Origin: Streptoverticillium olivoreticuli subsp. olivoreticuli
Lineage (GTDB): Bacteria > Actinomycetota > Actinomycetes > Streptomycetales > Streptomycetaceae
NCBI RefSeq assembly: GCF_003391135.1
Contig: NZ_CP031455.1
Location: 868,001 to 932,000, forward strand
Reading direction: 5' to 3'
DNA length: 64,000 nucleotides
In this document: piece after piece, positions 1 to 7,966 of the stretch
How the letters are laid out: the number at the start of each line of letters is the position of its first letter
Position numbering within the stretch: position 1 is the first letter of the stretch
Position numbers and translations under genes: made by a program
Notes under the pieces: model-generated
Databases searched by the model: none
What the model was told of the DNA's origin: nothing
The model's input: the letters and a program-made list of their open reading frames with translations, nothing else

Positions 1-558
1 GAGCGCCGCCGAGGCCCGCTCCTCGTAGGTGCCGACATCGGTGATCATCTTGGCCACCGCGCCCTTCGCCGCCCCGTCCCCGGCGGCCGCCTCCGCCAGG
101 TGTTCCAGTTCGCCGCCGGCCTCCGCGCGCCGCCGGTCGTAGATCCCGGCGGACTGGGCACGGTGTTCGGCCTGTTCCTTGGACGAGCCGTCCATCAGCT
201 GGTTGGCGACCTGTGCGTCCATGTCGTTGAGCGCGAAGTAGAGCTGGGTCGCGCTCTGCACACGAGGTGCGTCGTGACGGCCGATGTCCTGCCAGGCACC
301 GCGGAACGCGCCGCCGGACACCATCAGGTACGCGGCGAGCGCCGTGGCGCAGAGCACCACGGCGCCGGCCGACCAGCGAAGCCGGGCCGGGGTGCTCGTG
401 GGCAGGCGGGGGCGCGGGATCCGCCGCGTGTACCGGCGTACGGGCGGCCGCGGCGCCCGAGCCTGTCGACCGCCACCGCCGACGGCCGGCGGCACCGGTG
501 GCACCGCGGGGGCGGGCGGCACCGTCCCGGTTTCCTCGCCGACGACTGCATGTGCCAT
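1..558 (-). CDS. Membrane-anchored protein with extracytoplasmic helical region, partial
   Basis: The ATG lies at 558 and the reading frame stays open for 186 codons to the left edge, so the C-terminus is missing. The first ~60 residues are Pro/Ala/Arg rich and probably cytoplasmic. One hydrophobic segment follows at about residues 62-82 (VVLCATALAAYLMVSGG). The rest is polar and helical, with motifs such as ATQLYFALNDMDAQVANQ, which resembles the four-helix sensor regions of chemoreceptors and histidine kinases. I do not recognise the family. It could be a sensor kinase or a secreted-protein partner; the visible part cannot decide. Confidence 0.6.
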   Translation of the reverse strand, partial: MAHAVVGEETGTVPPAPAVPPVPPAVGGGGRQARAPRPPVRRYTRRIPRPRLPTSTPARLRWSAGAVVLCATALAAYLMVSGGAFRGAWQDIGRHDAPRVQSATQLYFALNDMDAQVANQLMDGSSKEQAEHRAQSAGIYDRRRAEAGGELEHLAEAAAGDGAAKGAVAKMITDVGTYEERASAAL

Positions 559-772
559 CTCGCTTGCCTCTCCCCCGTTACCACGACCGGCCGTCGCGGG
601 CTCAGGGTGCTCCGCATCCGCGGGCGGGGCGAGATCTCTTGACACGTCCTTGATCTCCACGTGCCGGTATTGACAGTTCCCTGACACATGGCCTGCCGTC
701 CGGTGCGCCGACCGCGTCCGCAGCGCGTGGTACGGCTGGAACGCCTGCCGTCCGAGGAGATCACCTACAGCG

Positions 773-1450
773 TCACGACTTCCGTTCGCCGCCCTTCGCC
801 CACAGGGAGCGCACGTGGCCGAGGTGGCGTGCCATGCACTTCTCGGCGCCCTTGGCGTCGCCCGCGAGCATCAGGTCCAGGATTTCGAGGTGTTCCTCGG
901 CGGAGGGGATGAGCTCGCCGCGCTGGTCGAGGGCGGTCAGCCCGTACAGGCGCGAGCGCTTGCGCAGGTCGCCGACGGTTTCGACGAGGCGTTCGTTGCC
1001 GGAGAGGGCCAGCAGGGTGAGGTGGAACTGCCGGTCGGCCTCGAGGTAGCCGATGAGGTCGTGGTCGCGTGCGGCCCGCACGATCTCCTCGGCGACCGGG
1101 CGCAGTGCCTCGAGATCCTCCCGGGCGGCGGTGCGCGCGACCCGGCCGGTCGTGGGGACCTCGATCAGTGTGCGGATCTCGGTGTACTGGTCCAGGTCGC
1201 GCTCGTTGACCTCGGTCACCCGGAATCCCTTGTTGCGGACCGGTTCGACCAGGCCCTCGCGGGCGAGGTCGAGCATGGCCTCGCGCACCGGGGTCGCGGA
1301 GATGCCGAAGTCCTCCGCGAGCTGCGGTGCGGAGTAGACCTCGCCGGGGCGGAGTTCGCCGGAGATGAGCGCGGCCCGCAGGGCGTGGGCGACCTGGTCG
1401 CGCAGCCGCTCGGTGGCGGTGATGAGGTTGCGCTGCTTGAGGTGGCCCAT
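773..1450 (-). CDS. GntR-family (FCD/FadR-type) transcriptional regulator
   Basis: A 225-residue regulator. Residues ~8-75 form a winged helix (LRDQVAHALRAALISGELR, then SAPQLAEDFGISATPVREAM) and residues ~85-215 form an all-helical FCD ligand-binding domain. The ATG at 1450 gives the normal family length; an upstream GTG would add a non-conserved 36-residue tail. It lies 132 bp downstream of, and on the same strand as, the hydroxyproline catabolic genes, so it is very probably their local repressor. The ligand is inferred to be hydroxyproline or a pathway intermediate. A perfect inverted repeat and an ATGT-C-ACAT element sit just upstream and may be its autoregulatory site. Confidence 0.9.
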   Translation of the reverse strand: MGHLKQRNLITATERLRDQVAHALRAALISGELRPGEVYSAPQLAEDFGISATPVREAMLDLAREGLVEPVRNKGFRVTEVNERDLDQYTEIRTLIEVPTTGRVARTAAREDLEALRPVAEEIVRAARDHDLIGYLEADRQFHLTLLALSGNERLVETVGDLRKRSRLYGLTALDQRGELIPSAEEHLEILDLMLAGDAKGAEKCMARHLGHVRSLWAKGGERKS

Positions 1451-1535
1451 GGTGTCCCGTGTCCTTTGCGTCGCCGGTGCGGCGGCCGGGTCCGGCCGCC
1501 TCGTCCTCGGCACGTCCGCAGCCGCGCTGCCCGGC

Positions 1536-1577
1536 TGGTCCGTACCTGGACGGACCAACGAGCGTACAATGTCACAT
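1536..1577. promoter_or_regulatory. Candidate GntR operator region upstream of the regulator gene
   Basis: Between the dehydrogenase stop and the regulator start there is a perfect 8-bp inverted repeat (TGGTCCGT at 1536-1543, ACGGACCA at 1550-1557, 6-bp spacer). A second palindrome, ATGT-C-ACAT, follows at 1569-1577. No T-run follows the repeat on either strand, so an operator is more likely than a terminator. The second element resembles the AATGTGA core found upstream of 7890 and 9337. Binding is inferred, not shown. Confidence 0.45.
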
Positions 1578-1582
1578 CGTTC

Positions 1583-2953
1583 TCAGGGAGCCAGGGTGTA
1601 GGTCCGGCTGGAGGTGTAGAAGTCCAGTGCCGCGCGCCCCTGTTCGCGCGGCCCGTGGCCGGAGGCCTTGGTGCCGCCGAACGGCAGGTGGAAGTCGACG
1701 CCGGTGGACGGGGCGTTGACGCGGATCATTCCGGTGTCGAGGCGGTCGAGACCGTGCAGCGCCGCCTCCAGCCCGGCGGTGTGGACCGAGGTGACCAGCC
1801 CGTACGGGACCGCGTTGCTGATCCGTACGGCGTGCGGCAGGTCGTCCGCGGGCACCAGGGCGGCGACGGGGGCGAAGACCTCCTCGGTGAGCAGCCGGTG
1901 ACCGGTCGGCACCTTTTCGACCACTGTGGGGGCCGCGTACCAGCCGGGTCCCTCCGGAGCGGTGCCGGCGGCGAGGACGGCGGCACCGCCCAGGGCCTCC
2001 TCGAACCGGTCGCGGGCCCGGGCCGAGACGAGGGGCCCGCACACGGTGGCCGGGTCGGCGGGATCGCCCACGGGCAGGGTGCGCAGTGCTTCGGCGAGGG
2101 CCTCGCGCAGGGGGCCGAGGGCGCCGCCGACGGCGATCACGCGGCTGGTGGCGGTGCACTTCTGCCCGGCGTATCCGGCGACGGCCGCGGCGATGTGCGC
2201 GGCGGCCCGCTCGATGTCGGCGTCGGGCAGGACGATCGCGGCGTTGAGCCCGCCCGTCTCAGCCTGGACCGGGATGCCCCGGGCGGTGGCGGCCCGGACG
2301 ACCGCGCCGCCGACGGCGGTGGAGCCGGTGAAGGAGACGACGTCGGCGGCCGAGAGGACGGCGTTGCCCTCGGTCGCTCCGCCGGGCACGACGGTGAACA
2401 CGTCGGCGGGCAGGGCCTGCTGGACGAGTTCGGCGAGGCGCCCGGCGCACGCGGTGGCCTCGGGCGCGGGTTTGAGGACGACCGTATTGCCGGCCGCGAG
2501 CGCGGGTGCGGCCTTCCAGGACGGGATGGCGAAGGGGAAGTTCCAGGGGGTGATCAGGCCGGCGGCGCCGTGCGGGCGGCGCCGGGTCAGCAGCAGTCCG
2601 GGGCCGCCCGCCGTCTCGTGGACCGCGCCTGACGGCTCGTAGGGGGCCTGGGCGTAGTACCGCCAGATCGCGGCCGTGCGGGCCACTTCGGCCCGTGCCT
2701 CGGCGAGCGGTTTGCCCACCTCGCGTACGGCCAGGGCGGCGAGCTCCTCGGCCGCGGCCTCGACGGCCGTGGCGACGGCGGAGAGCGCCGAGGAGCGGGC
2801 GGCGGCGCCGGTGAGCAGCCAGCCGGGCTGGGCGGCGCGGGCCCGCTCGACGGACGCGACGGCGCGGGAGGCACCGGGCGCGGGCACCTCGGTGACGATG
2901 TCGGACGGGTCGGCCGGGTTGTACGAGATGAAGGGGGTCTGGTCGGCGGTCAC
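1583..2953 (-). CDS. Aldehyde dehydrogenase, probable 2-oxoglutarate semialdehyde (2,5-dioxopentanoate) dehydrogenase
   Basis: A 456-residue NAD(P)-dependent aldehyde dehydrogenase. Visible motifs are the cofactor turn SFTGSTAVGG, the general base in QAETGGLNAAIV and the nucleophile in GYAGQKCTATSRV. The GTG start overlaps the stop of the upstream epimerase gene in a GTGA, indicating translational coupling. In hydroxyproline degradation this enzyme performs the last step, oxidising 2-oxoglutarate semialdehyde to 2-oxoglutarate. Substrate assignment rests on operon context; the family also includes succinate-semialdehyde and benzaldehyde dehydrogenases. Confidence 0.88.
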   Translation of the reverse strand: MTADQTPFISYNPADPSDIVTEVPAPGASRAVASVERARAAQPGWLLTGAAARSSALSAVATAVEAAAEELAALAVREVGKPLAEARAEVARTAAIWRYYAQAPYEPSGAVHETAGGPGLLLTRRRPHGAAGLITPWNFPFAIPSWKAAPALAAGNTVVLKPAPEATACAGRLAELVQQALPADVFTVVPGGATEGNAVLSAADVVSFTGSTAVGGAVVRAATARGIPVQAETGGLNAAIVLPDADIERAAAHIAAAVAGYAGQKCTATSRVIAVGGALGPLREALAEALRTLPVGDPADPATVCGPLVSARARDRFEEALGGAAVLAAGTAPEGPGWYAAPTVVEKVPTGHRLLTEEVFAPVAALVPADDLPHAVRISNAVPYGLVTSVHTAGLEAALHGLDRLDTGMIRVNAPSTGVDFHLPFGGTKASGHGPREQGRAALDFYTSSRTYTLAP

Positions 2954-3954
2954 AGGAGGAAGCCTCCGGGGAAGGGGTCGTCCGGGTCGAGGAAGTACTG
3001 GGCGGTGCCGGTGATCCAGGCGCGTCCGGTGATGGCGGGTACGACCGCCGGCACCCCGCCGACCCGCGTCTCCCCCACCAGGCGGCCGGTGAACCGGGTG
3101 CCGATGAAGGACTCGTTGATAAAGTCGCGGTCGAGCAGGAGCGCCCCGCGGGCGTGCAGCTGGGCCATGCGTGCGGAGGTTCCCGTGCCGCAGGGGGAAC
3201 GGTCGAACCAGCCGGGGTGGATGGCCATGGCGTGCCGTGAGCGGTGGGCGTCGGAGCCGGGGGCGGCGAGGTAGACGTGCTTGAGTCCGCTGATCTCGGG
3301 GTGTTCGGGGTGGACTGGCCGGTCGGGCGAGGCGTTGATCGCGTCCATGATGGCGAGCCCGGCGGCGAGCAGGTCGTCCTTGCGGGCCCGGTCGAAGGGC
3401 AGCCCCAGGGCGTCGAGTTCGACGAAGGCGTAGAAGTTGCCGCCGAAGGCGAGGTCGTAGGTGACCGTGCCGTGGCCGGGGACGTCGGTCTTGCGGTCGA
3501 GGCCGACGCAGAAGGCGGGCACGTTGGTGAGCGTGACGGACTTGGCCGCTCCGCCCTCGACCTGGACGTCGGCGGTGATCAGACCGGCCGGGGTGTCCAG
3601 GCGCACGGTGGTGACCGGCTCGGTGACCGGCACCATGCCGGTCTCCACGAGGACGGTCGCGACGCCGATGGTGCCGTGCCCGCACATGGGCAGCAGTCCG
3701 GAGACCTCGATGTAGAGGACCCCGTAGTCGGCGTCGGGGCGGGTGGGCGGCTGGAGGATCGCGCCGCTCATGGAGGCGTGGCCGCGCGGCTCGTACATCA
3801 GGAGCGTGCGGAGGTGGTCCAGGTGCTCGATGAAGTGGAGCCGGCGCTCGGCCATGGTGGCGCCGGGTATCACGCCGACACCACCGGTGATGACGCGTGT
3901 GGGCATGCCCTCGGTGTGCGAGTCGACGGCATGGAAGACATGACGAGTGCGCAC
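2950..3954 (-). CDS. Proline racemase family protein, probable 4-hydroxyproline 2-epimerase
   Basis: A 334-residue member of the proline racemase family, which inverts the alpha carbon of L-hydroxyproline to the cis-D form through two cysteines acting as acid and base. Both are present: C91 in MCGHGTIG and C255 in SPCGTGTSAR. The second cysteine argues against trans-3-hydroxyproline dehydratases, which carry Thr there. The GTG at 3954 begins VRTRHVFHAVDSHTEGMP, the usual family N-terminus. It is flanked by a DapA-like deaminase and a semialdehyde dehydrogenase, which supports epimerase over plain proline racemase. Confidence 0.9.
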   Translation of the reverse strand: MRTRHVFHAVDSHTEGMPTRVITGGVGVIPGATMAERRLHFIEHLDHLRTLLMYEPRGHASMSGAILQPPTRPDADYGVLYIEVSGLLPMCGHGTIGVATVLVETGMVPVTEPVTTVRLDTPAGLITADVQVEGGAAKSVTLTNVPAFCVGLDRKTDVPGHGTVTYDLAFGGNFYAFVELDALGLPFDRARKDDLLAAGLAIMDAINASPDRPVHPEHPEISGLKHVYLAAPGSDAHRSRHAMAIHPGWFDRSPCGTGTSARMAQLHARGALLLDRDFINESFIGTRFTGRLVGETRVGGVPAVVPAITGRAWITGTAQYFLDPDDPFPGGFLL

Positions 3955-3982
3955 GGACGTCCTTTCAGCGGATGCCGTCTCG

Positions 3983-4024
3983 GCGGGTGCAGTCGAGCGG
4001 GTGCAGTCGAGCGGGTGCAGTCGA
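3983..4024. repeat. Three tandem 14-bp repeats between two catabolic genes
   Basis: The unit GCGGGTGCAGTCGA occurs three times without mismatch, in the 74-bp gap between the epimerase and deaminase genes. It lies outside both reading frames. It may be replication slippage; no function is evident. Confidence 0.85.
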
Positions 4025-4028
4025 GTGG

Positions 4029-4937
4029 TCAGTGGTGTCCGTCGGCGACGGCCTTCTCGGTGGCGGCGCGCACCGCGGCCTCGGTCTCGCCCAGGAGCGC
4101 GAGGCGCGGCGGGCGGGCGGGTCCGCCGTGGCGGCCGACGATGTCCATGGAGAGCTTGATGGACTGCACGAACTCGGTCTTGGAGTCCCAGCGCAGCAGA
4201 GGGTGCAGCGACCGGTAGAGAGGCAGTGCCGTCTGCAGGTCCCCGGCGACGGCGGCGTGGTAGAGCTCGGCGCAGGTGGCGGGGAAGGCGTTGGGGTAGC
4301 CCGCGACCCAGCCGACGGCGCCGGCGGCGGCGAGCTCCAGGAGGACGTCGTCGGCGCCGATCAGCAGGTCGAGTTCGGGGGCGAGTTCGGCGATCTCGTA
4401 GGCGCGCCGTACGTCGCCGCTGAACTCCTTGACGGCGACGATGGCGCCGTCGGCGTGCAGCCGGGCCAGCAGGCCGGGGGTCAGGTCGACCTTGGTGTCG
4501 ATGGGGTTGTTGTACGCGACGACAGGTATCCCGGCCCGCGCGACCTCCGCGTAGTGGGCGCGGACCGACCGCTCGTCGGCGCGGTAGGCGTTGGGGGGCA
4601 GCAGCAGGACGGAGCCGCAGCCGGCCTCGGCGGCCTGCTCGGCCCAGCGGCGGGCCTCGGCGCTGCCGTAGGCGGAGACGCCGGGCATCACCCGCGCCCC
4701 GTCGCCGGCCGCCTCGACGGCGGTGCGCACCAGTTGGGCGCGCTCCTGCGGGGTGAGGGTCTGGTACTCGCCGAGGGAGCCGTTGGGGACGATTCCGTCG
4801 CAGCCGTTGTCGATGAGCCAGCGGACGTGTTCGGCGTAGGCGTCGTGGTCGACGGAGAGATCTTCGCGCAGCGGGAGCGCGGTGGCGACCATCATGCCGC
4901 GCCAGGGGCGGTCGGTGGTCCAGGAGTTGGTGGTCAT
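4029..4937 (-). CDS. DapA/NAL-family protein, probable 1-pyrroline-4-hydroxy-2-carboxylate deaminase
   Basis: A 302-residue class I aldolase-fold protein of the dihydrodipicolinate synthase family. The Schiff-base lysine is K170 (VAVKEFSGD), the substrate loop is GSLGEY and the conserved tyrosine lies in AYNNP. In the hydroxyproline pathway such an enzyme deaminates and dehydrates pyrroline-hydroxycarboxylate to 2-oxoglutarate semialdehyde. Its place between dehydrogenase subunits and the epimerase fits that role. True DapA is unlikely because lysine-pathway neighbours are absent. Confidence 0.85.
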   Translation of the reverse strand: MTTNSWTTDRPWRGMMVATALPLREDLSVDHDAYAEHVRWLIDNGCDGIVPNGSLGEYQTLTPQERAQLVRTAVEAAGDGARVMPGVSAYGSAEARRWAEQAAEAGCGSVLLLPPNAYRADERSVRAHYAEVARAGIPVVAYNNPIDTKVDLTPGLLARLHADGAIVAVKEFSGDVRRAYEIAELAPELDLLIGADDVLLELAAAGAVGWVAGYPNAFPATCAELYHAAVAGDLQTALPLYRSLHPLLRWDSKTEFVQSIKLSMDIVGRHGGPARPPRLALLGETEAAVRAATEKAVADGHH

Positions 4938-4967
4938 TCCGGTAGGCCTTTCTGCAGTGCGGTGGGG

Positions 4968-6416
4968 TCAGGACGTGCGGTCGTTCTCTGCGGGCTGGTC
5001 CGCCAGGGCCCCCAGCGGTACGGGCACGGCGAGCGGACGGCGTTCGGCGGACGGCGGTACGGTCCCCTGTTCCGTACCGGCCGCCGCGAGGCAGGCCACG
5101 GCCGTCCCGCACATCCGGCCCTGGCACCAGCCCATGCCGGCCCGGGTGAGGAGCTTGACGGTCCGGGTGTCGCGGGCGCCGAGGCCGGTGACCGCCTCGC
5201 GGATGCCGCCGACGGTGACCTCCTCGCAGCGGCACACGTCGGTGGCGTCGGTGAGCCAGCCGGTCCAGCCGGGGCCGGGCGCGTGGGCGGCGGCCATGGT
5301 GTCGGCGAAGGCGCGCATGCGGTCGCGGCGCCGGGCCAGGTCCCGTACGCGCCTGCTGCCGGTGAGGGCGGGCAGCCCGCGCAGCCGGGCGGCCACCGCG
5401 ATGCCGGCCAGCTCGCCTTCGGCACAGGCCAGTTGCCAGCCACCGATGCCACCGGTCTCGCCCGCGGCCCACAGGCCGGGCACCGAGGTCTCCTGGAGGT
5501 CGCCCAGGGCGAGGGCGTGCGTGCCGTCGGGCGCGCGCCGTGTCGCACAGCCGAGGCCGGTGGCCAGCTCGGTCCGGGGCAGGAGTCCGTGCCCGACGGC
5601 GAGGGCGTCGCAGGCGATGCGGCGGCCCGTGCCGGGCAGGGGCCGCCAGTCGCGGTCGAGCCGGGAGACGGTGACGGCCTCGACGCGGTCGGTGCCGTGC
5701 ACTTCGGTGACCGCACTGCGGGTGCGCAGCGGTATGCGGTGGCGCAGCAGTGCGGTGCCGTGGACGGCGGCTTCGAGAAGCTTGTGCGGGTTGGCGACGA
5801 GGGTGAGCGGCCGGTGGGCGTAGCCGAGGTAGCCGGACGCCTCGATCACCGCGGGGACGTGGGCGCCGGCGGTCGCGAGCGAGGAGGCGACGGCGAGCAG
5901 GAGCGGTCCGCTGCCGGCGACGACGACCCGCTGTCCGGGCAGGACGAGCCCGGACTTGAGCATGGCCTGGGCGCCGCCGGCGCCGACGACGCCGGGCAGG
6001 GTCCAGCCGGGGAAGGGCAGTTGCCGCTCGTACGCGCCGGCCGCGAGGAGGATCGCGCGGGCCCGGACGCGGACCGGGGTGTCCCCTTCGGCGCCAGTGA
6101 GGGCGTGCGCGGTCCACGGCCCGTCGTCCTGCCGCTGGACGGTCCACACGTGGTGGTGGGCGAGGTGCGTGACACCGCTCGCTCCGAGGCGGCGGCGGAG
6201 TGCGGCGAAGGCGGCCCAGTCGTGGTGCAGGGCCTGTGGCCGGGCGGCGCCCAGGCCGGGGGCGGGGTGGCGGAAGTACTGGCCGCCGGTGGTCCCGGCG
6301 GCGTCCAGGAGGGCGACGGACAGGCCGAGTTCACCGGCGGTGACGGCTCCGGCGAGCCCGGCGGGTCCGGCGCCGATCACCGCGAGGTCGTACGGCTCAG
6401 ACGGCGAGGTCGGCAT
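4968..6416 (-). CDS. FAD/[2Fe-2S] oxidoreductase, probable D-hydroxyproline dehydrogenase alpha subunit
   Basis: A 482-residue flavoprotein. An FAD-binding Rossmann motif (VIGAGPAGLAGA) lies at residues ~11-22 and a second nucleotide-binding fold at ~120-330. A C-terminal BFD-type [2Fe-2S] domain carries CRCEE and, about 35 residues later, CQGRMC. This matches HcnB-like and opine/D-hydroxyproline dehydrogenase alpha subunits. ATG 6416 overlaps the end of the small ferredoxin gene by 20 bp, so the two are translationally linked. It is expected to pass electrons from the catalytic beta subunit via the iron-sulfur partner. Confidence 0.88.
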   Translation of the reverse strand: MPTSPSEPYDLAVIGAGPAGLAGAVTAGELGLSVALLDAAGTTGGQYFRHPAPGLGAARPQALHHDWAAFAALRRRLGASGVTHLAHHHVWTVQRQDDGPWTAHALTGAEGDTPVRVRARAILLAAGAYERQLPFPGWTLPGVVGAGGAQAMLKSGLVLPGQRVVVAGSGPLLLAVASSLATAGAHVPAVIEASGYLGYAHRPLTLVANPHKLLEAAVHGTALLRHRIPLRTRSAVTEVHGTDRVEAVTVSRLDRDWRPLPGTGRRIACDALAVGHGLLPRTELATGLGCATRRAPDGTHALALGDLQETSVPGLWAAGETGGIGGWQLACAEGELAGIAVAARLRGLPALTGSRRVRDLARRRDRMRAFADTMAAAHAPGPGWTGWLTDATDVCRCEEVTVGGIREAVTGLGARDTRTVKLLTRAGMGWCQGRMCGTAVACLAAAGTEQGTVPPSAERRPLAVPVPLGALADQPAENDRTS

Positions 6417-6711
6417 GGCCGTGTCCCTCCTGGGTGGTGATCGCGTCGCCGGGCCGGGCGGGCACCAGGCAGGCCCGGCGGTTGGGCTCACCGTTGACGG
6501 TGGCGAGGCAGTCGTAGCACTGGCCGATGCCGCAGAACGCGCCGCGCGGGCGGCCGCCGTGCCGGGTGGTGCGCCAGGCGAGGATGCCCGCGCCCCACAG
6601 CGCGGCGGCGACGGACTGGCCGGGCAGAGCGGTGACCGTACGGCCGTCGAAGGTGATCTCGAAGGGCGGGTCGGGCTCCGCCTCGACCAGGTCGGCGGGG
6701 GTACGGGCCAC
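6397..6711 (-). CDS. Small (2Fe-2S)-binding subunit of D-hydroxyproline dehydrogenase
   Basis: A 104-residue plant-type ferredoxin-fold protein of the HcnA type. The cluster ligands are in FCGIGQCYDCLATVNG followed by a fourth Cys in RRACLVPA. The N-terminal ~35 residues form the beta-grasp lead (FEITFDGRTVTALPGQSV). A strong ribosome site (GAGAGGAGG) precedes the GTG at 6711. It lies between the two FAD subunits, the order typical of three-subunit heteromeric dehydrogenases for opines and D-hydroxyproline. Its job is intramolecular electron transfer. Confidence 0.9.
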   Translation of the reverse strand: MARTPADLVEAEPDPPFEITFDGRTVTALPGQSVAAALWGAGILAWRTTRHGGRPRGAFCGIGQCYDCLATVNGEPNRRACLVPARPGDAITTQEGHGHADLAV

Positions 6712-6747
6712 TGCGGGCCTCCTCTCGGGAGCAGCGGGAAGCGGAGG

Positions 6748-7890
6748 TCAGGCTGCCGGGGCGAAGCGGCCGGGGCGGAACGGGCCGACGTCGAGCGGCG
6801 GTTGGTCGCCCGTCAGCAGCCGGGCGACGACGAGGCCGGTGGCCGGGGCGAGTCCGATGCCCGCGCCCTCGTGCCCGCATGCGTGCAGCAGCCCGGGCAC
6901 GCGGGGGTCGGTGCCGATGGCGGGCAGGTGGTCGGGCAGGTACGGACGGAATCCCGCGTACGTCCGCATGGCCCGCACCCCGGCCAGTACCGGGAACAGC
7001 ATCGTGGCCTGGGCGGCGAGGCGGCGGAGCGCCTCCACCGACAGGGTGCGGTCGAAGCCGACCCGTTCGCGGCTGCCGCCGATGAGCACCGGGCCCGCCG
7101 GGGTGCCCTCGACCACCACGGAGGTCTGCAGCGCCGCCGAGCCGCTGGCGACGCCGGAGACATAGTCCGAGGCATAGACCTTGTGCCGCACGAGGCGTGG
7201 CAGCGGTTCGGTGACGAGCACGAAGCCGCGGCGGGGCAGCACGGGCAGGTGGGCGCCGGCGAGCCAGGCCACTTCACCGCCCCAGGTGCCGGCCGCGTTG
7301 ACCACGTACGGGGCGTGCAGGTCACCGGCCGCGGTACGGACGCCCCGCACCTTCCCGTGCGGGCCGGTGAGGACTGCGGTGACCTCCTCGCCGGTGCGCA
7401 CCCGGGCGCCGGAGGCGCGCAGCAGGTGTGCGGTGGCGAGGGCGGGCTGGACCTGGGCGTCCTGCGGGTAGTGGAAGCCGCCCCCGAGGCCGGGGGCGAG
7501 GTGCGGTTCGAGGTCGTGCAGCCGGCCGGGCGGGATCTCCTCGGCCGTGACGCCGGCCCCGGCCTGGGTCTCGGCGAACTTCCGCAGCTCGGCCATGCCG
7601 GTGGCGTCGGAGGCGACGACGAGCCCGCCCTTGGCCTCGTACTCGATCCGTGCCGGGAGCTCCTGGGCCAGCTCCCGCCACAGCGTCGCGGAGAGCAGGG
7701 CCAGTTCGAGCTCGGGGCCGGGTTCCTTGTCGGAGACCAGGAGGTTGCCTTCTCCGGCGCCGGTGGTCCCGGCGGCGACGGGGCCGCGGTCGACCACGGT
7801 GACGGAGAGGCCGGAGCAGGCGGCGTAGTAGGCGCAGGCGGCGCCGATCACGCCCGCTCCGACGACGATGACGTCCGAGGAGTTACTCAT
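6748..7890 (-). CDS. DAO-family FAD oxidoreductase, probable D-hydroxyproline dehydrogenase beta (catalytic) subunit
   Basis: A 380-residue glycine/D-amino-acid oxidase-fold protein. FAD binding is seen at VVGAGVIGAACAYYAA near the N-terminus and the C-terminal FAD contact at HACGHEGAGIGLAPATG. This subunit should oxidise cis-4-hydroxy-D-proline to the pyrroline. ATG 7890 lacks a Shine-Dalgarno sequence. An in-frame GTG at 7896 is also possible, and TATTAC at 7906-7901 could be a -10 element for a leaderless transcript. A motif shared with the upstream peptidase promoter lies directly in front. Confidence 0.86.
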   Translation of the reverse strand: MSNSSDVIVVGAGVIGAACAYYAACSGLSVTVVDRGPVAAGTTGAGEGNLLVSDKEPGPELELALLSATLWRELAQELPARIEYEAKGGLVVASDATGMAELRKFAETQAGAGVTAEEIPPGRLHDLEPHLAPGLGGGFHYPQDAQVQPALATAHLLRASGARVRTGEEVTAVLTGPHGKVRGVRTAAGDLHAPYVVNAAGTWGGEVAWLAGAHLPVLPRRGFVLVTEPLPRLVRHKVYASDYVSGVASGSAALQTSVVVEGTPAGPVLIGGSRERVGFDRTLSVEALRRLAAQATMLFPVLAGVRAMRTYAGFRPYLPDHLPAIGTDPRVPGLLHACGHEGAGIGLAPATGLVVARLLTGDQPPLDVGPFRPGRFAPAA

Positions 7891-7898
7891 GGGCACGT

Positions 7899-7921
7899 CA
7901 GTAATATTTCACATTGCACTG
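7899..7921. promoter_or_regulatory. Candidate operator, AGTAAT-N7-ATTGCACTG
   Basis: The 76-bp gap before the dehydrogenase beta gene contains AGTAAT, seven bases (ATTTCAC), then ATTGCACTG on the plus strand. The same two halves, with a five-base centre, occur in opposite orientation in front of the peptidase gene at 9388-9407. Sharing between two promoter regions of one pathway suggests a regulator site, most simply for the GntR protein. It may also mark an internal promoter that lets downstream genes be expressed apart from the peptidase. Confidence 0.45.
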
Positions 7922-7966
7922 AGCCTGCCAAGAGCTGGTCCAGACTTGGCGGCCGCCAACTTCCGC

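Noticed and set aside
1536..1557. Inverted repeat considered as a terminator for the dehydrogenase gene
   Set aside because: It is short, has no T-run, and sits with another palindrome before a regulator gene, so an operator is preferred; a terminator is not excluded.
2950..6147. A 1065-codon minus-strand frame covering three catabolic genes
   Set aside because: Only its last third is the epimerase in frame; the rest is an Arg/Pro-rich shadow across genes read in other frames.
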